In this document: positions 1-7,618 of the stretch, piece by piece
Layout of the letters: every line of letters starts with the position of its first letter
Numbering within the stretch: position 1 is the first letter of the stretch
IMG/VR virus record: IMGVR_UViG_3300030618_000054
Span: 1-31,851 of that record
Source of the DNA: a virus
Direction: 5' to 3' (one strand)
DNA: 31,851 nucleotides
Program-made: the position numbers and the translations under genes
The notes under the pieces: model-generated
The model's input: only the letters and a program-made list of their open reading frames with translations
Told to the model about the DNA's origin: nothing
The model's database searches: none

Positions 1-1
1 A

Positions 2-1516
2 CCGGAAGACGAACAGAGCGAAGGCGGCATGACTGCGCCCCGCGAAGTCCCGCACCGGGGCGTGATCCAGGCAGTCGAAGATGAGATTGACGGTATTCAA
101 CCGGGCGGCGTCGACGACGACACGCCGATGACGTTCCTGGAGCAACACCTCTGGCTAGACCTCGACGGCGACGGCGTGCGCGAGCCCTACATCGGCTTCG
201 TGAGGCACGATAACAGCGTTTTGTACCGCCTGGTCGCGCGCTTCTACGAGGACATGGTGGAGCGCAATGACGACGGCGAGATTGTCCGCATCGAGCCCGA
301 GCACTACTTCACGAAGTACGAATTCATCCCCGCGCCGGACGGTTCTATCTACGGCATGGGGTTCGGCATGCTACTAGGCGCCACGAACCACGCCATCGAT
401 ACGATGATCAACATGCTGACCGACGCAGGAGCCATGAGCAACCTCGGCGGCGGCTTCCTGGCGCTCGGCGTGCGCGTGCGCGGCGGCGAATACGCTTTCC
501 GCCCGCAAGAGTGGAAGCGCACCGATTCAACCGCAGCGGATCTGAAAAACGGAATTTACCCGCTACCTATTCGCGAGCCTTCGAGCGTTCTGTTTCAACT
601 GCTGAACCTGCTTATCGACTGGGGATCGCGCATCGGCATGGCTACCGACGCGGCCACCGGGCAGAACCCCGGCCAGAACCAAAAGGTAGGCACGACACAG
701 GCTGTAATCGACCAGGGCGAGAAAGTCTTCAACGGGATCTACAAGCGCACGTACCGGGCGATGAAGAAAGAGTTTAGGCTGGTGTACCGCCTGAACTACC
801 TCGCCAAGCCCGTAACTGGCAAGTTTGAGTACGCCGACGAGTCAGGCCAAGGCGGCTTTGCGCTCTGGACCGACTATTTCGCGTCAAATAAAGCCGTGGT
901 CCCGGCGGCGGATCCGAGCATCGCATCGCGCGAGAAGCTCTTGCAGCGGGACATGCAAGTGCGCCAGATGGCGGGCTCGCTCCCCGGCTATAACCGGTAC
1001 GAAGTCGAGCGCCGCGTGCTTGACGCGATGGAAGTGCCAAACATCGACCAGATTTTCCCGAAACCGGGTTCCCCAGGCGCCGCGCAACCGCAACCGCCGG
1101 TGCAAGTGCAGGTCGCAACGATCAAAGCGCAGATCGAGCAAGCCAAGTTGCAGTCCGGCGACCGCCGGCATCAGCTTGAGACGATGGAGGAGGTACGCCT
1201 GAATTCGGCGCGCATTCTCCAGCTCGAAGCGCAAGCGCTGAAGTTAAAAGCAGAGGCAGGCGCGGCGGCGAACGACCCTATCCTCCAGATGATGGATAAG
1301 GAACTGGCAGCGGCGCAGCATTACCAGCAGCAGTTGAACGACACAGTAGACAATTACGTGAAACTTTTCGAATCACAACAGCAAGGAGCGCAAGGTGGAC
1401 AGCCTGGATCTACTCAGCAGGGACCAGTGGGAGGCGTGGCAGCGCCAGGAGGAAACCCAGCAGTTCAAGGAGTTTCTGAAGGTGCAGGTGGCGGAAGCCA
1501 AGGCGGCATGGGCTAG
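2..1516 (+). CDS. Portal (head-tail connector) protein, 5' partial
   Basis: Probable portal protein, which forms the dodecameric DNA channel at the capsid vertex. The frame is open to the window edge (Pro-Glu-Asp-Glu precede the first Met at 29), so the true start lies upstream. At least 504 residues are visible. The fold is not provable here; the call rests on length, position upstream of co-chaperonin, scaffold and capsid genes, an acidic N-terminal region with a D-L-D-G-D-G-V motif, a central Gly/Met-rich segment and helical repeats, as in large portal proteins of podoviruses. A Gln/Ala-rich helical part is followed by a Gly/Gln-rich tail of about 40 residues. That tail is read from DNA that also encodes the next gene in another frame. 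Alternative: another head-tail connector. Confidence 0.72.
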   Translation, partial: PEDEQSEGGMTAPREVPHRGVIQAVEDEIDGIQPGGVDDDTPMTFLEQHLWLDLDGDGVREPYIGFVRHDNSVLYRLVARFYEDMVERNDDGEIVRIEPEHYFTKYEFIPAPDGSIYGMGFGMLLGATNHAIDTMINMLTDAGAMSNLGGGFLALGVRVRGGEYAFRPQEWKRTDSTAADLKNGIYPLPIREPSSVLFQLLNLLIDWGSRIGMATDAATGQNPGQNQKVGTTQAVIDQGEKVFNGIYKRTYRAMKKEFRLVYRLNYLAKPVTGKFEYADESGQGGFALWTDYFASNKAVVPAADPSIASREKLLQRDMQVRQMAGSLPGYNRYEVERRVLDAMEVPNIDQIFPKPGSPGAAQPQPPVQVQVATIKAQIEQAKLQSGDRRHQLETMEEVRLNSARILQLEAQALKLKAEAGAAANDPILQMMDKELAAAQHYQQQLNDTVDNYVKLFESQQQGAQGGQPGSTQQGPVGGVAAPGGNPAVQGVSEGAGGGSQGGMG

Positions 1517-1649
1517 CGGTCAGTTCACGAACCATCAGGACATGACGCAAATCGCGGTGGCGAATCTCGCCGCCGTCGAAAACGTACAGTTTGCCGAACG
1601 CATAATCAACCTCGAATACGAGGATTACCTTACCGCAATGAAAGGTTAG
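1395..1649 (+). CDS. Small helical protein overlapping the portal 3' end
   Basis: An 84-aa acidic, helix-rich protein of unrecognised family (Trp, Gln and Glu rich N-terminus, ending LEYEDYLTAMKG). The start is GTG at 1395, preceded by AGGAG with good spacing. The first 122 nt overlap the portal 3' end in a different frame, so both proteins are encoded by one stretch. The next gene begins five bases after its stop, so it belongs to the head operon. Function unknown; position suggests a head assembly or virion protein. The downstream two thirds lie outside the portal and stay open, which supports a real gene. Confidence 0.7.
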   Translation: MDSLDLLSRDQWEAWQRQEETQQFKEFLKVQVAEAKAAWASGQFTNHQDMTQIAVANLAAVENVQFAERIINLEYEDYLTAMKG

Positions 1650-1653
1650 CCAA

Positions 1654-1971
1654 ATGCAAAATACCTCAGGCTTTATCCCCCTTGGGCACAGGCTTCTCGT
1701 GCTGCCTGATCCGATCGAAACGAAGACAAAAAGTGGCCTGGTGCTCGTGACTGAGACAACCGGTCGTGAAGAGATGGCTCAAGTCAAGGGCACCCTGGTC
1801 GCGATCGGTGACGGCTGTTGGAAAGATACGCCGACGCCGAATTGGGCTGTACCGGGCGACCGGATCGTGTTCGGCAAGTACTCAGGGCTCCTTTGGGCCG
1901 GCGCAGACGGCGAGAAGTACCGCATCCTGAACGATCTGGATGTCGTAGGAATGGAGGTTTCGAATGTCTGA
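1654..1971 (+). CDS. GroES-like co-chaperonin
   Basis: A 105-aa protein matching the 10-kDa chaperonin family, which caps the GroEL folding chamber. It shows the family's N-terminal strand (PLGHRLLVLPDPIETKTKSG), the mobile-loop region (residues about 20-38, TKSGLVLVTETTG), the G-T-L-V-A-I-G-D-G segment, the PGDRIVFGKYSG motif and a C-terminal strand. Length is close to the usual 95-105 residues. Known phage GroES-like proteins (T4 gp31) help the host chaperonin fold the capsid protein; the position just before scaffold and capsid genes fits that role. It overlaps the scaffold gene by 8 nt. Confidence 0.85.
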   Translation: MQNTSGFIPLGHRLLVLPDPIETKTKSGLVLVTETTGREEMAQVKGTLVAIGDGCWKDTPTPNWAVPGDRIVFGKYSGLLWAGADGEKYRILNDLDVVGMEVSNV

Positions 1972-2842
1972 AACGCAAAATGATTCAGAATTGCTTGACG
2001 ACGACGAAATTCCGGAATACCGTCCTGATAACGCCGATACCCCAAGTGGTGACGGCGATGTTGAGGAACAAGCGCGCGCACTGGGCTGGGAGCCGAAAGA
2101 CAAGTTTAAAGGGCACCCAGGCAAGTGGACTGACGCAGACGAGTTCCTTGAAACGCACAGTAAGAACAACGGCGCGCTGCGCAAAGCACTCGCCGAGCAA
2201 GCGAAAGATCTCGAAACTCTGAAGAAGCAGATGGTCGGTATGGACTCTGCGCACAAGAAGATTTTCGAGATGCAAATCAAAAAGCAGAAGCAGGAATTTG
2301 ACGATCAGATCACGTTCCTGAAAGCGCAAAAGCGAGAAGCGTTGCGCTCCGGCGAGCACGAAACAGCGGCAGACCTCGATGAGCAACTCGATGCGATCCG
2401 CGAACGCGGCCCGGAGTTACCCGATCTTCCCGACAACACCCCCAAAGGTATCGCCCCGAAAGACTGGCGCACAAACTCGGACATGGTTGAATGGTCCGCG
2501 CGCAATTCCTGGTTTGACAAGGACGAGGACATGACGATTTACGCTGGCGGATTGGGGCAGACGATCCGGCAGAAAAATCCGAGCATGCCGTTCCCGGAAT
2601 TGCTTGAACAAGTGAGCGCGAAGGTACGCCAGGCGTTTCCGCATAAGTTCTCTGCGACGCGGCGTAGCCCAGTCGAGAGCACAACGCCAGGCGCGAACAG
2701 CGCGGCGGCTTCCGGCAAGTCCTACGGCTCATTGCCGAAAGACGCAAAGGCAGCGTGCGACGAAGCGGTATCGGACGGCGGGTTGACCCAAAAGCAATGG
2801 GTCGACCTTTATTACGGGTATGACGATCGGAGAAGGAAATGA
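1964..2842 (+). CDS. Scaffold-like head assembly protein
   Basis: A 292-aa, highly charged protein. The N-terminal 30 residues are acidic, residues about 65-145 form a long Lys/Glu/Gln-rich predicted coiled coil, and the C-terminus is basic (ends DDRRRK). Composition, coiled coil and position immediately before the capsid genes are typical of phage scaffolding proteins, which guide procapsid assembly and leave before packaging. It overlaps the co-chaperonin gene by 8 nt and the next gene by ATGA. No protease gene is seen nearby. The call is by composition and synteny, not by a catalytic motif. Confidence 0.65.
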   Translation: MSETQNDSELLDDDEIPEYRPDNADTPSGDGDVEEQARALGWEPKDKFKGHPGKWTDADEFLETHSKNNGALRKALAEQAKDLETLKKQMVGMDSAHKKIFEMQIKKQKQEFDDQITFLKAQKREALRSGEHETAADLDEQLDAIRERGPELPDLPDNTPKGIAPKDWRTNSDMVEWSARNSWFDKDEDMTIYAGGLGQTIRQKNPSMPFPELLEQVSAKVRQAFPHKFSATRRSPVESTTPGANSAAASGKSYGSLPKDAKAACDEAVSDGGLTQKQWVDLYYGYDDRRRK

Positions 2843-3402
2843 GCAATCGCGAACGACTTAATGCTTTGGCTGGCGAGACATTGAAGGGTGAACCGGAAAC
2901 CGGCGGCAGTGTGCGCGGCCAGAATGACCGGGACATCAAGCGAACCACGGTTCGTGAACGCGGCGTCTTTAACGGCACGAACAAGAAGCTGTCGGTAGTT
3001 ACGAAAATTCCGGGCTACCAATTGCGCTGGTTCAATGACGCACCGGGCCGGATTGATACGGCGGTGGCGCGTAGCTGGTGGGAGTTCGTCACGCAAGACG
3101 AAATCGCGCAGTCGGACGGAAACAAGGTAGTCGGTCAGAATTCGGATGTAGGCAACAAGGTGCGCGCGATCGTCGGCACGACTGACATGAACGAACCCCT
3201 GTACGCCTACCTGATGAAGATCAAGAAGGAATGGTTCGACGAGGACCAGGAAGACGCAGCACAGAAAATCCGTGACTCCGAGAAAGAGATGATCAAGAAC
3301 GGAGGCATGAATACCGATCGGATCGGTGAGAAGTACCTGCCAGATCAGCGCAAATCGTCGCTGGTGATCAGGCAGGGTGAGTTCACGCGAAACGTGAATT
3401 AA
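2839..3402 (+). CDS. Conserved-type head-region protein, 187 aa
   Basis: Family not recognised. Start ATG overlaps the upstream stop (ATGA) with GGAGAAGG ahead of it. The protein is charged, with a central Trp pair (RSWWEFVTQDE) and a helical segment of Asp/Glu/Lys around residues 125-155 (FDEDQEDAAQKIRDSEKEM). It contains no signal peptide, membrane segment or zinc motif. Placement between scaffold-like and decoration/capsid genes suggests a virion or capsid-assembly protein. Confidence 0.75.
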   Translation: MSNRERLNALAGETLKGEPETGGSVRGQNDRDIKRTTVRERGVFNGTNKKLSVVTKIPGYQLRWFNDAPGRIDTAVARSWWEFVTQDEIAQSDGNKVVGQNSDVGNKVRAIVGTTDMNEPLYAYLMKIKKEWFDEDQEDAAQKIRDSEKEMIKNGGMNTDRIGEKYLPDQRKSSLVIRQGEFTRNVN

Positions 3403-3417
3403 CTTGGAGAATAGAGC

Positions 3418-4044
3418 ATGGCAAACGTGATCGCGCCGCATGGCTTCACACCGATCCGTGGTAACGGTATGTACACGGGTCAGGACAACATTTATTTCAT
3501 CCCGGCAACGGACGGCAACCAGTACAACATCGGTGATGCGGTGAAGTCGGCGGTCGGTACGGAGCCGAACGGTATCCCCTCGGTGACGAAGTCCACTGGT
3601 GCGGCATCCGAGTTTCAGCGCGGCGTGATCGTGGGCGTTATGCCCGTTCAGGCAGTCGGTACGCCTTCGCTTGTCGGCGTTCCGCTCCAGTTGGAAATTA
3701 TCAACATTCCAGCGGCCAAGACGCGTGGTTATTACGTCATGGTGAACGACAACCCGAACACGCTCTACCAGATCCAGGACGACGGCCTCAACGTCTTGAC
3801 CGCAGCGGCGAACAGCAAGAATGCTTCGTTCACGCCGGCGAACAACCCCAACGCGCAAATCCAGATCTCGGCAACGGTCTTGACCACGGCATCGGTCGCG
3901 GTGACCGCCACTCTGCCGCTGAAGATTCGCGGGTTGTACCAACAAGTCGCCCCCGGATCGGGTAATCAGTTTGGCGCAAACGCGATTTGGGTTGTGCAGT
4001 TCAACCTGCACGAATTGTCCTCGTCCGGCGTCGCTGGCGTTTAA
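3418..4044 (+). CDS. Probable head decoration/virion protein, 208 aa
   Basis: A 208-aa Gly/Ala/Val/Thr-rich, beta-rich protein without Cys, directly upstream of the major capsid gene. The N-terminus (MANVIAPHGFTPIRGNG) and a middle segment (RGVIVGVMPV... LEIINIPAAKTRGYYVMVNDNP) resemble capsid-stabilising or decoration proteins seen beside HK97-fold capsid genes, but no diagnostic motif is present. A clear ribosome site (TTGGAG, 11 nt upstream) precedes the ATG. Could instead be a minor capsid or other virion protein. Confidence 0.65.
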   Translation: MANVIAPHGFTPIRGNGMYTGQDNIYFIPATDGNQYNIGDAVKSAVGTEPNGIPSVTKSTGAASEFQRGVIVGVMPVQAVGTPSLVGVPLQLEIINIPAAKTRGYYVMVNDNPNTLYQIQDDGLNVLTAAANSKNASFTPANNPNAQIQISATVLTTASVAVTATLPLKIRGLYQQVAPGSGNQFGANAIWVVQFNLHELSSSGVAGV

Positions 4045-4071
4045 TAGCACAGGCTATCAGGGAGAAAGAAT

Positions 4072-4989
4072 ATGGCAGGCGGCGTAATCACAACCGGTTC
4101 CGAACCGAAACTGCTGTGGCCTGGGTTGTTTGCAACCTTCGGCCGCGGCTATAACGAAACGGCTCAGGAATGGAAGCCCCTCGTGGACGTGTTCTCGTCC
4201 AAGAAGGCGTATGAAGAAATCGTGCAGATCGTGGGCTTTGCGCCCGCGCCGACGAAGCCGGAAGGCACGCCGACGCAATACGATTCGGAATGGCAGGGTT
4301 TCACCACCCGCTTCATCCACATCGCCTACGGTCTCGGCTATATCGTGACGCAGGAAGAAATCGATGACAACCTGTACCCCCAGGTCGCCGCAGAACGTGC
4401 TGAAGCCCTTGGCTTCTCGTTCCGCCAGACCAAGGAAACGATTGTCGCGAACTTCTACAACAACATGAACGTGAACACCGGCTCGGACGGCGTGACGTTC
4501 ATCAGCGCGGCGCACCCCCTCCAGGGCGGCGGCACGGGCTCGAACACGTTGTCAGTTCCCGCCGACTTGTCGGAAGCCTCGATCGAAGATCTCGTGATTC
4601 AGATGATGTACACGACGGACGATCGCGGTAATCGAATCGCGCTCATGCCCCGGTCGTTGATCATTCAGCACACCGAGATGTTCAACGCGCAGCGGATTCT
4701 GAAGTCGACGTTCCAATCGGGAACCGCGAATAACGACATTAATGCCTTGAAGTACCTTAACATGTTCCCGGAGGGCATAAAAATAAATCGCTATTTAACC
4801 GCTCCGCACACGTTTTTTATTCGAACAAACATCATGGCGAAGCAAGGACCCATCCTATTTCAGCGAAACCCAATTCGCTACAGCGATGACGGGGACTTCG
4901 ATTCTGGGAACGTGAAGTACAAAGCCTACGAGCGGTATTCGGTAGGAATGGCCGATTGGCGCGGAATTTTCGCAAGTGTAGGCCCGTAG
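4072..4989 (+). CDS. Major capsid protein (HK97-fold type)
   Basis: A 305-aa protein of typical major-capsid length and composition, following a GGGAGAAAG ribosome site. It carries a Trp/Pro-rich N-terminal arm, a central helical spine (YIVTQEEIDDNLYPQVAAERAEAL), a G-rich loop (HPLQGGGTGSNTLS), and a C-terminal region typical of Mu-type/HK97-like capsid proteins (ALMPRSLIIQHTEMFNAQRIL... MADWRGIFASVGP). Context of scaffold and decoration genes supports this. The last 200 or so bases use unusual AT-rich codons (ATA, AAA, TTA, TTT) and drop to about 42% GC (hand count 4741-4860) against about 56% earlier (4261-4380). This may mark conversion linked to the adjacent endonuclease gene. Confidence 0.8.
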   Translation: MAGGVITTGSEPKLLWPGLFATFGRGYNETAQEWKPLVDVFSSKKAYEEIVQIVGFAPAPTKPEGTPTQYDSEWQGFTTRFIHIAYGLGYIVTQEEIDDNLYPQVAAERAEALGFSFRQTKETIVANFYNNMNVNTGSDGVTFISAAHPLQGGGTGSNTLSVPADLSEASIEDLVIQMMYTTDDRGNRIALMPRSLIIQHTEMFNAQRILKSTFQSGTANNDINALKYLNMFPEGIKINRYLTAPHTFFIRTNIMAKQGPILFQRNPIRYSDDGDFDSGNVKYKAYERYSVGMADWRGIFASVGP

Positions 4990-5014
4990 TAAGGTAATTG
5001 TAACAATAAGGTAC

Positions 5015-5043
5015 TTGCCAGTACTAGATGTTGTTGGTATGAT
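5015..5043 (+). promoter_or_regulatory. Sigma70-type promoter of the endonuclease VII-like gene
   Basis: TTGCCA (5015-5020), a 17-base spacer, then TATGAT (5038-5043) preceded by TGG, which makes an extended -10. An inverted repeat GTAC-N6-GTAC (5011-5024) surrounds the -35 box. It sits in the 80-base gap after the capsid gene and 27 bases before the endonuclease start, so the endonuclease can be transcribed independently of the head operon. Called by sequence only. Confidence 0.6.
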
Positions 5044-5069
5044 TGGGTCTCTTAAACGGAGATCCAATC

Positions 5070-5753
5070 ATGACCATCTGCAAAATCGAAGGCTGCAAAA
5101 TCGAAGGCTGCAACAGAGAAGTGAAAGTAAAAGGCATGTGCAAACCGCACTACGTCGCCGCATGGAAGAAAGAGAACGTTTCAATCGAGAAGCGCGAAGG
5201 AAACGACCTTTACAATGTATGGTGTTCCAAGGCGAAGAACAGAAGTATCGAATGGGGATCGTTCGAGCGTTTCAAGCAGGATGTAGGCGCCGCACCGGGT
5301 GAATCGTATCGTCTGACCCGGTTGGACAAGAAACTCCCTTGGGGGGCGGACAACGTCGAGTGGGCTAAGGTTTGGGTTCCGGTCAGAGAAGACGAGAGCC
5401 CGCAAGAGTACAGTAAGCGCGCGATTCAAGCGCACAAAAGACGCGAGAAGTACGGTGTGGATTCCGAGATGTACGACCGGATGTACAAGAGTCAGAACGG
5501 CCTGTGCAAGCTATGCCAGAGCCCCGAGAGATCCAAGATCAGCGGCACGCAACTCGCTTTGGCGGTAGATCACGACCATAAGACGGGTAGAGTCCGAGGA
5601 TTGCTCTGCACAATGTGTAACATGGCTTTGGGATCTTTCCGCGATGACGTAGACGTCATCAAAAGCGCGATACAATACTTGGAGCATCATAATGGTACCC
5701 AAACGGAAAATGACAGTCGACCACAAGCCCAAGAAGAAAATGAAGGGTGTTGA
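5070..5753 (+). CDS. Endonuclease VII-family HNH endonuclease (probable homing type)
   Basis: A 227-aa protein with an N-terminal Cys zinc-finger-like segment (Cys4, 9, 14, 24 and His27) and a C-terminal recombination endonuclease VII domain. That domain has Cys146-x2-Cys149, the DHDH catalytic motif at 167-170 followed by KTGRVRG, and Cys180-x2-Cys183, then the typical G-x-F-x-D-D...AIQYL helix. T4 endonuclease VII resolves branched DNA; stand-alone relatives in phages often behave as homing endonucleases. The ATG at 5070 follows CGGAGATC; the longer reading from 5043 would start inside the -10 box. It has its own promoter and overlaps the next gene by 62 nt, which looks like an insertion between capsid and the following head gene. 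Confidence 0.85.
   Translation: MTICKIEGCKIEGCNREVKVKGMCKPHYVAAWKKENVSIEKREGNDLYNVWCSKAKNRSIEWGSFERFKQDVGAAPGESYRLTRLDKKLPWGADNVEWAKVWVPVREDESPQEYSKRAIQAHKRREKYGVDSEMYDRMYKSQNGLCKLCQSPERSKISGTQLALAVDHDHKTGRVRGLLCTMCNMALGSFRDDVDVIKSAIQYLEHHNGTQTENDSRPQAQEENEGC
5079..5108 (+). repeat. 15-bp tandem duplication in the zinc-finger coding region
   Basis: Two exact adjacent copies of TGCAAAATCGAAGGC (5079-5093 and 5094-5108), giving the peptide CKIEGCKIEGC. The copy adds an extra Cys to the N-terminal finger of the endonuclease. Confidence 0.95.
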
Positions 5754-5868
5754 GGGCGGCATCAGCATGAGCGGCCCTGAGAAGTTGCTGGCCGCTTCCA
5801 AGCCGGCGCGCGGCGCGGCGAAGAAGACGGGCAGCACGCGCATCAAGCACAAAAAGGTCATGTACTGA
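5692..5868 (+). CDS. Small Lys-rich head-region protein, 58 aa
   Basis: A 58-aa strongly basic protein (17 Lys/Arg-rich positions, runs such as KKKMK and KHKK) of unknown family. The ATG lies inside the endonuclease 3' end in another frame and follows TTGGAG. Its stop TGA overlaps the next start (TGATG). A basic protein beside the capsid gene could bind DNA or be packaged in the head; this is inference. Close coupling to the next gene is the main support for it being real. Confidence 0.7.
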   Translation: MVPKRKMTVDHKPKKKMKGVEGGISMSGPEKLLAASKPARGAAKKTGSTRIKHKKVMY

Positions 5869-6074
5869 TGGCAAACAAGAAAAACGCTCCTGATGTGCTG
5901 CGCGATGGCGCGCGCATCGTCGGCGGTCCCGATGCTCGGAAGGTGATTGAGAACCCGCCGAATATGATCGCCAAAGACCAGCCGAGCATTCCCGGTCACG
6001 ACGCGGGAACCCACTCATGTCTGAGCGGCCCCGGCAAGAAACGATTTCCGCTGAAGTCCAAGAGCGGTTGGTAA
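5868..6074 (+). CDS. Small head-region protein, 68 aa
   Basis: A 68-aa basic protein of unknown family, start overlapping the previous stop by one base. It is Gly/Pro/Lys rich with one Cys and ends in a positively charged stretch (GKKRFPLKSKSGW). It continues the small-protein pair between capsid and the first beta-rich virion protein. No membrane or zinc motif is seen. Confidence 0.65.
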   Translation: MANKKNAPDVLRDGARIVGGPDARKVIENPPNMIAKDQPSIPGHDAGTHSCLSGPGKKRFPLKSKSGW

Positions 6075-6091
6075 ATATCTGGAGTTAAAGA

Positions 6092-6898
6092 ATGGCAACT
6101 AATTCGCAGCCGCCTGTACGCAACCCCAGCGGTCAGACGACCGATACCCCGACCGGCCCTTACGCAGACTGCGGCAACGGCAACCCGGCGTTCTACCATC
6201 AGTTTTTCGACGATTTCGACAACCAACTCGGCCCGACTGGCGCCTGGACGGTGTCCCCCACGCCTGCTCTTTCGGTTGTGCACACCCCCGGCGACGGCGG
6301 TCTTGCACTGTTCACCACTTTGGCAGCCGCAGGCTCCGCGTCGTCGATCCAGTTGCCAGCGGCCAGTTTCACGGCTACGCCCCCGCAAAAGCAGTTTTTT
6401 GAATGCCGTATGCAGGTCGCGACGCTCACGACCAACGCGTGGGTAGCGGGATTGGTCAACACGACCGCGACGCCACTCACGGCGGGCCAGATCACCGACG
6501 GTATTTATTTCAACAAAGCAGCCGGCTCGACCACGATCAACCTGATCGTTGTGAAAGCCTCGGTTGTTTCAGCTACGGTTCCGATCCCGGTCGGCGCAAT
6601 CGCCAACTACGCGGCGAACACCAATTTCGACTTGGCCTGGTACTTGAATCGTCACGGCGACATTCAGATTTTCGCGGCAAACCAGCTTATCGGCTTCATC
6701 CCTCAGTCAGGCACTGGGCCTTTGTCGCCGCCCCTGACTACCGGCACGATCGCGCGCACCGCTGGCGTGCCGCAAGTGGCGGCACCTGTAGTGCTGCCGA
6801 CCGTCAGCTTGAATGTTACGCTCGGCGTGTCGAACGGCGCGACCGCTGCGGCCACTACGATGACTGTTGATTTCGTATGCGCTTCCAAGGAGCGTTAA
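6092..6898 (+). CDS. Beta-rich virion protein, 268 aa
   Basis: A 268-aa Ala/Thr/Val/Pro-rich protein that looks like a beta-sandwich (lectin/concanavalin-like) fold, with segments such as FYHQFFDDFDN, an aromatic W at the end of a strand, and the late motif NFDLAWYLNRHGDIQIFAAN. It is probably a capsid fibre, decoration or head-tail structural protein. A GGAG at 6081 precedes the ATG by 8 nt. Family not certain. Confidence 0.65.
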   Translation: MATNSQPPVRNPSGQTTDTPTGPYADCGNGNPAFYHQFFDDFDNQLGPTGAWTVSPTPALSVVHTPGDGGLALFTTLAAAGSASSIQLPAASFTATPPQKQFFECRMQVATLTTNAWVAGLVNTTATPLTAGQITDGIYFNKAAGSTTINLIVVKASVVSATVPIPVGAIANYAANTNFDLAWYLNRHGDIQIFAANQLIGFIPQSGTGPLSPPLTTGTIARTAGVPQVAAPVVLPTVSLNVTLGVSNGATAAATTMTVDFVCASKER

Positions 6899-6901
6899 AC
6901 C

Positions 6902-7162
6902 ATGGCGTTCACCGCACCGGTAACCCTTGTCTTTTCGCTGATCGGTGACGGCGAGTCCACCGTTCTGACAACGTTCCTCGGGCCGCTGTTTATCGGTACC
7001 GGGCTCCCCGGAACGACGATCGCGCAGCGGTTGCTATCGATATATTCAAGTGACGGTAGCGCGGTCACTGCGACAGTGAACGGACAGACACTTGTTTCGA
7101 CGTTCCCTGTCGCTCCGGCCGACCAAACCGTAATTCGTTTGACAGTCAGTTTAGGGGTCTAG
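6902..7162 (+). CDS. Small virion protein, 86 aa
   Basis: An 86-aa hydrophobic, beta-rich protein without Cys, starting three bases after the previous gene and ending one base before the next ATG. The family is not recognised. The three consecutive beta-rich genes from 6092 to 7613 probably encode related virion components. Confidence 0.65.
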   Translation: MAFTAPVTLVFSLIGDGESTVLTTFLGPLFIGTGLPGTTIAQRLLSIYSSDGSAVTATVNGQTLVSTFPVAPADQTVIRLTVSLGV

Positions 7163-7163
7163 C

Positions 7164-7613
7164 ATGGCGGCAACTTTCACAGTTCGCGTGATGGAAGATG
7201 GGCCGCGTAATGCGATCCTTCTCGTGAACGGCAATAACGGCGTCGTCGCGGGAGCGGGCGGCACGGACCTAGGCGTCACGTCATTGATCTTGCCTTCGGC
7301 TCTCGGCATTATCAACCCCGCCACGGGGCAGCACGCCGCTTCGTTGCGCGTGGACACGATCGAGTGGGATATCCAGGCGGAAGCGGCGTACCAAGTTACC
7401 TTACTTTGGGACGCGACGGTCCCAGTCGAATTCTATAACTGCATTGGGCGGGCCAACAAGTACTTCAAGAACTTCGGCGGGCTCTACCAGCAAGCGGGGA
7501 TCGCAGGCTCGACCGGGGGTATCGATATTTCGACCACCGGAGCCAGCGCTACCGTGTTCGAAAGCTGGACCCTTACGCTCTACCTGGTGAAGAACGGTCT
7601 CAACCCGGCGTAA
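7164..7613 (+). CDS. Virion protein, 149 aa
   Basis: A 149-aa beta-rich protein with Gly/Ala/Thr content, containing TLLWDATVPVEFYNCIGRANKYFKNFGGLYQQAG and a C-terminal strand-rich tail. The motif pattern is typical of phage structural proteins that lie between capsid and fibre genes. No enzymatic motif. Function inferred from position only. Confidence 0.65.
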   Translation: MAATFTVRVMEDGPRNAILLVNGNNGVVAGAGGTDLGVTSLILPSALGIINPATGQHAASLRVDTIEWDIQAEAAYQVTLLWDATVPVEFYNCIGRANKYFKNFGGLYQQAGIAGSTGGIDISTTGASATVFESWTLTLYLVKNGLNPA

Positions 7614-7618
7614 CCAAT

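Noticed and set aside
2812-4050. 412-aa minus-strand reading frame
   Set aside because: It runs antisense to two well-supported head genes and lacks recognisable motifs; a GC-rich shadow frame.
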